A stretch of DNA of 14,308 nt from CAYFMH01 sp964344775 (GTDB lineage Bacteria; Patescibacteriota; Gracilibacteria; UBA4473). Numbering within the stretch: the first letter of the stretch is position 1; each line of letters begins with the position of its first letter. The notes under the pieces are model-generated. The model was not told the origin of the DNA. It searched no databases and worked only from the letters and a program-made list of their open reading frames with translations. Shown piece by piece: positions 6,723-12,622 of this stretch. The position numbers and the translations under genes are program-made. The DNA lies in assembly GCA_964344775.1 (NCBI GenBank), contig CAYFOO010000035.1:1-14308 (forward strand), read 5' to 3'.

Positions 6723-8251
6723 TTAAACCATTTACTCCAGAAATACAAAAAAAAATACTAGAAAACCAAAATTTCCGAGCCAAAATAGCAAAGGAAAGTC
6801 ACTATAATTTTTTTCATATTTATTTTTCACACTATATCACTTATGAAACAGCACCATTTCAACAAGATTTTTTTTCACTTACAGAAAATGAATCTATTAA
6901 AAACCTGGTTATTATCGCCTTTAGAGGGTCTGGAAAATCGACTATTATAAATCTTTCTTATGTTTTATGGTCGATTCTTGGAAGACAACAAAAAAAGTTT
7001 GTTCTATTAGTCGGACAAACTCAGCATCAAGCTCGACAACATTTAAAAAATATCAGACGAGAGTTGGAAGCTAACGAAGTTTTAAGAAAAGATCTGGGGC
7101 CTTTTGATGAAGAAGGTGATGAAATGAATGCTTATTCGTTATATTTTAAAGATCACAATGCTCGCATTTTTGCGATATCTATGGAGCAAAACGTACGTGG
7201 AATTCGACATCATCAGTACCGTCCAGATCTTATCATTTGTGATGATATTGAGGATCGAGCGACTGTTAAAACACGAGAAGGACGCGATAAAACTTATGAC
7301 TGGCTTACTAGTGAAGTAATTCCAATGGGCGACAAAGATACTCGATTGATCATGATTGGGAATTTGCTTCACGAAGATTCGGTTATTATGCGTATAAGAA
7401 AGAAAATTCAGAAAAAAGAGATGAATGGTGTTTATAAAGCCTATCCAATAGTAAAAAATAAGAAACCACTTTGGCTGAGTAAGTATCCACATATGAAAGC
7501 TATTAAGGAGGAAGAAAAACGTATTGGTAACTACATTTCGTGGATGAGAGAATACAAACTTCAAATTGTCCCAGATGATGGACAGATCGTTTTGCCCGAA
7601 GATATCCATTATTACGATGAACTTCCGATAGAAAATCATAACGAGGAAATCCGGGAAGGCATTTATTTCCTTTTTGCAGCTATTGGAACCGATCTAGCTA
7701 TTTCTGAAAAACAATCTGCTGACTACACAGCCTTTGTGGCGGTAAAAGTTTTTCAGATTGGAGCCAAAATAATTATTTATATTCTTTCACAACCAGTAAA
7801 TGAAAGAATGCATTTCTCTGGCACAAAAGAGCGACTAAAAGCTCTTGCTCAAACTATTTGTGAACACCCGCATCAGGTTCGTTTATACGTTGAGGATGTG
7901 GGATACCAAAAAGCTTTTGAGCAAGAAATGAAAAATGATGGATATCATGCAAAAGGCATAAAAATTGTTGGAGATAAGCGATCGCGTCTTTGTACTACTC
8001 ATCACTATATAAAGACGGGACACGTACTTTTCCCTCGAAAAGGATGTGAACAGCTTACCCAGCAAATTATGGGATTTTTAACTGAAAAAAATGACGATCT
8101 TGTGGATGCTTTAACAATCGCTGTAAATGAAATTATGAAAAACGGAGCCTATGATTATGATGAACCTTATGTTGAAGACGAAGATAGTGTAAGAGATCGG
8201 TTCAGAATAGATCTAGATTATGAGACCATAAGAATGGATGCCGTATTCTAA
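6710..8251 (+). CDS. Terminase large subunit
   Basis: A 513-aa protein with both expected domains. The ATPase has Walker A 'RGSGKST' (72-78), Walker B 'LIICDDIED' with D178/D179, and a 'GQTQHQARQHLKNIRRELE' helix after the first strand. The RNase H-like nuclease has D328 in 'GTDLAIS', E395/D396 in 'VEDVGYQ' and D466 in 'NDDLVDALTIA'. Large terminases pump DNA into procapsids and cut it. The length is normal and no key residue is missing, so it looks functional. No portal or capsid gene follows: the next gene, 45 bases on, is a serine recombinase. Confidence 0.92.
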   Translation: MQKIIKPFTPEIQKKILENQNFRAKIAKESHYNFFHIYFSHYITYETAPFQQDFFSLTENESIKNLVIIAFRGSGKSTIINLSYVLWSILGRQQKKFVLLVGQTQHQARQHLKNIRRELEANEVLRKDLGPFDEEGDEMNAYSLYFKDHNARIFAISMEQNVRGIRHHQYRPDLIICDDIEDRATVKTREGRDKTYDWLTSEVIPMGDKDTRLIMIGNLLHEDSVIMRIRKKIQKKEMNGVYKAYPIVKNKKPLWLSKYPHMKAIKEEEKRIGNYISWMREYKLQIVPDDGQIVLPEDIHYYDELPIENHNEEIREGIYFLFAAIGTDLAISEKQSADYTAFVAVKVFQIGAKIIIYILSQPVNERMHFSGTKERLKALAQTICEHPHQVRLYVEDVGYQKAFEQEMKNDGYHAKGIKIVGDKRSRLCTTHHYIKTGHVLFPRKGCEQLTQQIMGFLTEKNDDLVDALTIAVNEIMKNGAYDYDEPYVEDEDSVRDRFRIDLDYETIRMDAVF

Positions 8252-8296
8252 AAAATTCCCTAGACTTCCGTTTTTTCTCCGGCATCAATAAGGGTG

Positions 8297-9589
8297 ATGG
8301 AAACAGAAAATGCTCTCAAATACTGCCTTTATGCTAGAAAATCATCAGAAGCCGATGAACGCCAAGCCCTCTCGATTGATTCTCAACTCAAAGAGATGAA
8401 AAAACTGGCGGAAAAAGAAGGGATTGAAATCGTAGAAACCATACAAGAAAGCAAATCCGCCAAAGAATCCGGCAGAAGGGATGGGTATCAACAACTTCTA
8501 CAAGGATTGAGAGCATTTCGATTTAATGCAATCCTCACCTGGGCTCCCGATCGTCTGAGCAGAAATGCCGGCGATCTGGGAGCTTTGGTAGATCTCATGG
8601 ATCAGGGTGTTTTGCAGCAAATCAGAACCAGTGGACAAACTTTCACCAATACGCCGGATGAAAAGTTTCTGCTAATGATCCTTTGTTCGCAGGCCAAACT
8701 AGAAAACGATAATCGGTCCAAGAATGTAAAACGAGGGATGCGGGCCAAGTGTGAGATGGGGGTTCGTCCCGGAAAACCACCGATCGGATATAAACTGGTT
8801 CGAGGGGATGGCTTTCAAGATCCGAGCAAAATTATTGTAGATCCAGAACGAGGCAGCTTTATCAAAAAAGCATTTTCTTATCTGGTTCATGAAAAACTAA
8901 GCGGACGGCAGATCTGGGAATATTTAGCAGACGAAGGATTTCAGACGGAAACTGGCAAGAGAGTAACACTTAGTACAATCTACAAAATTTTACGAGAACC
9001 CTTTTATTATGGACGATTTGAATATCCTCGAGGTAGCGGTATCTGGTATGATGGGGCTTATGAACCGCTTATTTCCAAAGATTTATTCGACAAGGCACAA
9101 TCCTGCCTCAAAGTTGTTCCAAAGGGAAAATGGGGGCGAAAGCAATTTTACTTCAATAGACTTTTTAAGTGCGGCAATTGTGGTTCTGGTGTCGGTGGAG
9201 AAACACACATTAATCGACACGGAAAAGAATACAGTTACTACAAATGTAATCGATATTACGGTTATGATCGATGTAAGGAAAAATACATTCGGGAAGAAAA
9301 ATTGATCGAAGAGGTAGCCAGCTTGATAGAGCAAACAAAGCACCAGAGTATTCGGCTAGGTCGAAACTTAAAACACGAAGTAGAAAAAATAAATCGGATT
9401 CAGCAACAGATGTATGGAGAAAGAGCAAAATTGTTGCCTATCAAGGAATACATCGAGGATATTTTGAGAAACGGCAGCGGATCAGAAAAAGCAGAAATCC
9501 TGCGAAACATCAAAGGCCAACTCTGCCTGAAAGGTGGCAGAGTAAGTCTTTTAGAATTTACCCCTCTCCCAAATGAACCTCGATCTTGA
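8297..9589 (+). CDS. Large serine recombinase (integrase/resolvase family)
   Basis: A 430-aa site-specific recombinase. The catalytic domain (1-145) has 'YARKSSEADERQALSIDSQ' with nucleophile Ser at about 16, and 'APDRLSRN' with the family's conserved Arg. A recombinase domain follows from about 150 ('GVRPGKPPIGYKL'). A zinc ribbon has C292-x2-C295 and C317-x8-C326, then a coiled-coil segment (about 330-390). Such enzymes integrate and excise phages and mobile elements. A GTG at 8294 is also in frame, but the ATG at 8297 is preferred. AAGGG at 8290-8294 is the clearest Shine-Dalgarno-like site in the window. The protein is slightly short for the family but complete. Its site is presumably nearby; I could not identify one. 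Confidence 0.9.
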   Translation: METENALKYCLYARKSSEADERQALSIDSQLKEMKKLAEKEGIEIVETIQESKSAKESGRRDGYQQLLQGLRAFRFNAILTWAPDRLSRNAGDLGALVDLMDQGVLQQIRTSGQTFTNTPDEKFLLMILCSQAKLENDNRSKNVKRGMRAKCEMGVRPGKPPIGYKLVRGDGFQDPSKIIVDPERGSFIKKAFSYLVHEKLSGRQIWEYLADEGFQTETGKRVTLSTIYKILREPFYYGRFEYPRGSGIWYDGAYEPLISKDLFDKAQSCLKVVPKGKWGRKQFYFNRLFKCGNCGSGVGGETHINRHGKEYSYYKCNRYYGYDRCKEKYIREEKLIEEVASLIEQTKHQSIRLGRNLKHEVEKINRIQQQMYGERAKLLPIKEYIEDILRNGSGSEKAEILRNIKGQLCLKGGRVSLLEFTPLPNEPRS

Positions 9590-9842
9590 AAATTGGCATT
9601 CGTGTATCTTGAATCGGAAAATCAATCTTAAAAAGATTCCAAGAGAGGCTCTGATCCGAGAATTAATAAAGGAGCGAGAAGAGTCCCTTCGGTTTGAAGC
9701 AGAGTTTGGAAAAGATTTGGAGCGAAAGCAAGAGTTTTTGAGTCTTGTCCTGAATGCCTTCAAACAGCTTTACCCAGAGAAGTTTCAAGTACTTTTTGGA
9801 AAGAAACGATTATCCAAAATTATCCGAAATTTATTAGAATAA
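9573..9842 (+). CDS. Small helical protein downstream of recombinase, unknown
   Basis: An 89-aa, highly charged and probably all-helical protein that I do not recognise. It opens 'MNLDLENWHSCILN' and continues with a Glu/Lys/Arg-rich coiled region (about 25-55) and a basic end ('GKKRLSKIIRNLLE'). The ATG lies 17 bases inside the end of the recombinase gene, an overlap that suggests coupled translation. It may be an accessory factor of the recombinase, such as a directionality factor, but this is only position-based. Its stop is 2 bases from that of the convergent nuclease gene. Confidence 0.6.
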   Translation: MNLDLENWHSCILNRKINLKKIPREALIRELIKEREESLRFEAEFGKDLERKQEFLSLVLNAFKQLYPEKFQVLFGKKRLSKIIRNLLE

Positions 9843-9844
9843 CC

Positions 9845-10846
9845 TTATTTTTTCAGGCCCTCGCAGGCGATGCCGTTTTTGTCCCGATCCAGTTTATGGA
9901 TGTCGCCTTTTCCTTGTTTTTGGCAACACTCGAAGATCGCTTGGGCTTCAGTGTGGGTTTCAAAATCTGAACAGTTGTATTTATTGTGCGTACAGATACA
10001 TCCAGCACTTGGAGCTACTAGTGGAAATTCTGGTTCTGGTTTTGGCGGTGCAGGGGGCGGTGTTTTTGTTATTTTTTTAGCAGGAGGAGAAACTGTTTTT
10101 GAGAGTGGTTTTGTAGTTTTTGATGAAGCGGTTGAGACAGGTTTTGAAGTTTTAGGAGGCGAAGAAGTAGCTTTTGCCGTCTTTTTCCCAGCACAAGTAT
10201 CCGGAGCCCAAAGACCTCGATTATTGTCTCGAGCTTCTATTTCTGCTTTATCGTAGACACTCATTCTTTCGTGTGGAAAGGTGCGATAATGCCAGGCATA
10301 ACCTTCTCTGATCATTTTCTCTCCGAAGTCCTCGCCGCTTTTCAGTCGAATGTAAGCGAGTAATCTTCCATATTTCCCTCGACTATTATCGGTTTCCACC
10401 GTGATAATTTTTCCGCTTAATAGGTCTTTAGCTTTCTGACTCGCTTTTTCTCCGTAACACTGGACCGGATAGCGAGGATCTTTGACTTCCGGAGTATCAA
10501 GACCTTTGATGCGAACTTTTTCTCGCTTGTTATTCCACATGATCTCTATTGTATCTCCATCGACTACCTTGAGAACTCTTGTTTGATTTGGATTGGTAGG
10601 AGGTGGTGTCTTGGGAATTGAAGAGGTAGTTTTTACTGGTATTTTTTTCTGAGCAACTTCCTTTTTTGGAGGAGTGACCGCTTTTTGAGGTGGCTTCTTT
10701 TCTTTTACTGCTTCGATTTGTTTTTGTGGCTTTTGTATGACTTCTTCTGGATCACCGAAGATGGTCTCAAAGAGGCTGTGAATACCTGCAATAACTAGAA
10801 CAATGAGGAAGAAAGTGCCGATAACGATTTCTTGTAGTTTTTTCAT
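9845..10846 (-). CDS. Membrane-anchored thermonuclease (SNase) with Excalibur domain
   Basis: A 333-aa nuclease with a short N-terminal membrane segment (about 7-27) that should anchor it with the bulk outside. A Lys/Pro-rich linker (38-90) follows, then an SNase domain (about 90-215). Active-site residues match staphylococcal nuclease: 'VVDGDTI' (Asp96/98), R112, D117 and E120 in 'VRIKGLDTPE', and R161 in 'YGRLLAY'. A Ser/Thr/Pro/Lys-rich linker (219-275) leads to an Excalibur-type calcium-binding domain (about 283-331) with 'DRDKNGIACE' (320-329). It probably digests external DNA for nucleotide uptake, which would suit a CPR cell. The frame is open upstream to 10879, but the ATG at 10846 fits the membrane segment. 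No Shine-Dalgarno is seen; a structured leader precedes it. Confidence 0.9.
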   Translation of the reverse strand: MKKLQEIVIGTFFLIVLVIAGIHSLFETIFGDPEEVIQKPQKQIEAVKEKKPPQKAVTPPKKEVAQKKIPVKTTSSIPKTPPPTNPNQTRVLKVVDGDTIEIMWNNKREKVRIKGLDTPEVKDPRYPVQCYGEKASQKAKDLLSGKIITVETDNSRGKYGRLLAYIRLKSGEDFGEKMIREGYAWHYRTFPHERMSVYDKAEIEARDNNRGLWAPDTCAGKKTAKATSSPPKTSKPVSTASSKTTKPLSKTVSPPAKKITKTPPPAPPKPEPEFPLVAPSAGCICTHNKYNCSDFETHTEAQAIFECCQKQGKGDIHKLDRDKNGIACEGLKK

Positions 10847-10925
10847 AAAAAATGGGGCAACTAATCCGTTGCGACCCAAATCTGGTAGTTCCTCTCAGAA
10901 CACCGTTTGGACGGTTAATTGCCCC
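10847..10925 (-). terminator. Alternative terminator-like hairpin at the nuclease start codon
   Basis: On the minus strand, GGGGCAATTAACCG (10925-10912) pairs with CGGATTAGTTGCCCC (10868-10854). The helix has 7 perfect pairs, a G-U, 3 pairs, a bulged A and 3 more pairs, with a 43-base loop. ATTTTTT follows and then the ATG. It uses bases 10912-10914 and 10924-10925 that the P3 top helix also needs, and P1 would have to cross it as a pseudoknot, so the two folds should exclude each other. This is an attenuator-like layout. Confidence 0.5.
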
Positions 10926-10993
10926 GTCTTTTCGGTGTTCAAAGGGCACAAGTTGCCCTGAGAATTTTTTAATAATGCCAGATTTGAGTCGCA
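10847..10993 (-). ncRNA. Structured 5' leader of the nuclease gene, candidate cis-regulatory RNA
   Basis: The leader between the predicted promoter and the nuclease start has nested complementarity. P1 pairs 10978-10992 with 10871-10885 (14 of 15 positions). Inside it, 10943-10948 pairs with 10954-10959 (6-bp hairpin), 10960-10963 with 10893-10896, and 10933-10940 with 10898-10905 (8 bp, perfect). On top of the last helix, across a 4x4 internal loop, 10924-10928 pairs with 10910-10914 around a 9-nt loop. The predicted transcription start is near 10992, at the first base of P1. A competing helix can form (see the terminator entry), so it may be a switch. I do not recognise a known riboswitch class. 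It could instead be a DNA-level element such as a mobile-element end. Confidence 0.55.
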
Positions 10994-10998
10994 CCCCA

Positions 10999-11026
10999 AA
11001 TGTACTTAAATCCCGGGATTTGTAAA
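10999..11026 (-). promoter_or_regulatory. Promoter of the nuclease leader
   Basis: On the minus strand, TTTACA (11026-11021, 5 of 6 to consensus), a 16-base spacer and TACATT (11004-10999, 4 of 6) place the start near 10992. That coincides with the first base of the P1 helix. A perfect palindrome lies in the spacer. Confidence 0.45.
11008..11021. promoter_or_regulatory. 14-bp perfect palindrome, candidate operator
   Basis: AAATCCCGGGATTT is a perfect palindrome. It sits between the -35 and -10 of the predicted nuclease promoter and 17 bases before a TATAAT (11039-11044) facing the other way. A dimeric repressor bound here could control both directions. No obvious regulator gene lies beside it. 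Confidence 0.45.
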
Positions 11027-11038
11027 ATGTTTTTTGGA

Positions 11039-11080
11039 TATAATTAAAAAATTTGACAATATTTTTTAGCAGTCTAAGGT
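11039..11080 (+). promoter_or_regulatory. Possible promoter(s) for the Cys-rich/NDT-like operon
   Basis: A perfect TATAAT lies at 11039-11044 with a poor -35. A perfect TTGACA follows at 11053-11058, with a weak TAAGGT 16 bases on (11075-11080). Either could serve the genes from 11107. The leader to the ATG is AT-rich with no Shine-Dalgarno. Confidence 0.35.
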
Positions 11081-11106
11081 GGCTATTGCTAATTTATTTT
11101 TAAATC

Positions 11107-11484
11107 ATGCCAAATTCACCAAAAATTGTTCCTGCTTTGGGTAATATTACCAAGAACTTCTCTGAAGCGTTTCCAGAAATAAAATCATTAAACGTAACTA
11201 TCACAGAAGAAATGGGCGGAATTAGAAATGGTCCTTGTAGCCGTTCATGCACGGAAAAGAATTTGTTAGATGCCTTGGATCAAGTAGGACGATATAAATG
11301 TCACAATCGAGAGTGTAGCGGAGAAGGATTTAGAATATGCAAAATCCTTCATAGCATGATCAAGGAAGAAGCAGTCCATAATGATATGGATGAATGGAAA
11401 AGGGCACTATGTGAAGGGAAAATTGCTCCACATAAAGATTGCTATAATTCGTTCAAATTAGAGATAAATATTGAATACAAATAA
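11107..11484 (+). CDS. Small cysteine-rich protein, unknown, probably metal-binding
   Basis: A 125-aa protein with seven cysteines: C44, C48, C65, C70, C78, C102 and C112. The pattern 'CSRSC', 'YKCHNRECSGEGFRICKILH' and a final 'CYNSFKLEINIEY' suggests zinc binding or an iron-sulfur site. I do not recognise a named family, though a Cys-x4-Cys plus 'GF.I..IL' followed by a late Cys and a strand seems to recur in bacterial proteins I have seen. There is no signal peptide. It ends 13 bases before the ATG of the NDT/TIR-like gene, so the two are probably one operon, with this protein as a possible sensor or partner. That role is inferred from position. Confidence 0.65.
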   Translation: MPNSPKIVPALGNITKNFSEAFPEIKSLNVTITEEMGGIRNGPCSRSCTEKNLLDALDQVGRYKCHNRECSGEGFRICKILHSMIKEEAVHNDMDEWKRALCEGKIAPHKDCYNSFKLEINIEYK

Positions 11485-11497
11485 CCTCGAGTTCCAA

Positions 11498-12511
11498 ATG
11501 GCAAACAAACTAAATCATTCTTTTATAAAAGCACTCACACAATCTGATGAGTTTTCTTCTCAAGGAAGGACTGAATTTAATACTCCTCAAACAGGAGTTT
11601 TCCACCTTACTCATGATTTATGTTCATTTGGAATTGATGAAAAAGAACTGGGAGCAGGAGTACATACAATTCAAGCCGCAATTCGAGAAAGAAATGAAAA
11701 AAGAGGTGATAGACCTACAATTTTTGGAATAGAAGATTCAAAAGATCCTACGAATAATGATTATATGTCTTTTAAAGAACTACTAAATTCTCTTACCATC
11801 CCACAAAATCCTATCGAAAAAATGGAGAAAGCAATTTTGCAGCTTTCTAAAAGAACAAATGGAAACCCTGGGAATCCAGTTAGAGTTAATGTAGATGAAG
11901 ATTTTACCTTTGGTTATGCATTAGATCCTAAGGATTTTATCTTTTTACTTAATTCTTTAGAGGAAGCAGGATATATAAATCTTACTTGGATTACAGAACA
12001 TCTGGTTAGAGGAAAAAGTCCAAAAGCTATTTATAATAGGACCAAAGAATGTGACTTAGACTTTCTACTAAAAGGGTGGCAATTTATTCAAGATTTAAAA
12101 AAAGGAAATAAAGAGTCAAAGCAAGGATTTGTAGCCTGTTATTTCGATGAAAAACATAAAAAATATAGCGAAGCAATAGTAAGAGGGATTACTAATACTA
12201 ATCTTTTCAAACCAATGATAATTCGTGATGAAGATTATCCCGAAACTATCCTTGAAAAAGGCCTTGGAGAAATTAGAAGGAGTAGGTTTGTAATTGCGGA
12301 TTTATCAGGAAGTCGCCATAGTGTTATTTTTGAAACAGGCTTTGCTTTCGGTTTAGGATTGGATGTTATCTTTGTAATGAAAAAAGAAGAGCTAGAAAGT
12401 TGTGATGTGAAAAAAGAGTTTTACACAAAAAACTACAAGATAATTCCATATAGTGATGAGAAGGAACTTGAAGAAGTGGTTGAAAGAGCTATAAAAGCAA
12501 GAATAAGTTAA
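11498..12511 (+). CDS. Winged-helix plus nucleoside deoxyribosyltransferase/TIR-like effector
   Basis: A 337-aa protein. Residues 1-135 are of unknown fold. Residues about 143-205 look like a winged helix ending in 'LDFLLKGWQFIQDLKKG'. The C-terminal domain (about 208-335) starts 'KQGFVACYFDE' and has 'LGEIRRSRFVIADLSGSRHS' followed by 'VIFETGFAFGLGLDVIFVMK', with E279 as likely catalytic Glu. This is the nucleoside 2-deoxyribosyltransferase-like fold, a relative of TIR that acts on N-glycosidic bonds of nucleosides or NAD-like molecules. The frame is open back to a TTG at 11471, inside the previous gene; the ATG at 11498 leaves a short clean gap and is preferred. An effector that degrades nucleotides in defence is plausible beside a restriction enzyme, but unproven. 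Regulation by the palindrome at 11008 is possible. Confidence 0.7.
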   Translation: MANKLNHSFIKALTQSDEFSSQGRTEFNTPQTGVFHLTHDLCSFGIDEKELGAGVHTIQAAIRERNEKRGDRPTIFGIEDSKDPTNNDYMSFKELLNSLTIPQNPIEKMEKAILQLSKRTNGNPGNPVRVNVDEDFTFGYALDPKDFIFLLNSLEEAGYINLTWITEHLVRGKSPKAIYNRTKECDLDFLLKGWQFIQDLKKGNKESKQGFVACYFDEKHKKYSEAIVRGITNTNLFKPMIIRDEDYPETILEKGLGEIRRSRFVIADLSGSRHSVIFETGFAFGLGLDVIFVMKKEELESCDVKKEFYTKNYKIIPYSDEKELEEVVERAIKARIS

Positions 12512-12525
12512 ACTATTAACCCAAC

Positions 12526-12577
12526 ACTTTTAAAAGTCACTATTGATATATCCAATAACAGTAAATACGTTGTATTT
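12526..12577. promoter_or_regulatory. Two inverted repeats ahead of the restriction-modification gene
   Basis: The 111-base gap between the NDT-like gene and the restriction-modification gene holds a perfect 12-bp palindrome, ACTTTTAAAAGT (12526-12537). It also holds AAATAC/GTATTT separated by 3 bases (12563-12577). A TATATT lies at 12590-12595. These could be an operator and promoter for the downstream gene; restriction-modification genes are often tightly controlled. The first palindrome could also end the upstream transcript. Confidence 0.35.
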
Positions 12578-12622
12578 CACAAAGTCCTTTATATTTAACA
12601 ATAAATCACTATTATTTTAGTA

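Noticed and set aside
7139..7639. A 166-codon minus-strand frame opposite the terminase large subunit
   Set aside because: The plus strand there encodes Walker B and conserved terminase sequence; the antisense product is Phe/Ile-rich shadow sequence.
9573..9589. UGA read as glycine (code 25, as in Gracilibacteria)
   Set aside because: No gene contains internal in-frame UGA, GGN codons serve for glycine throughout, and UGA ends the recombinase and the 135-aa gene at natural points.
9839..9850. Terminator between the converging genes that stop at 9842 and 9845
   Set aside because: The stops are 2 bases apart and no hairpin is visible there; any termination must occur within the opposing genes.
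10767..10994. Open frame on the minus strand (GTG start, 75 codons) across the nuclease leader
   Set aside because: It overlaps both the structured leader and the nuclease start in another frame and its product resembles no protein; the leader's pairing explains the sequence better.
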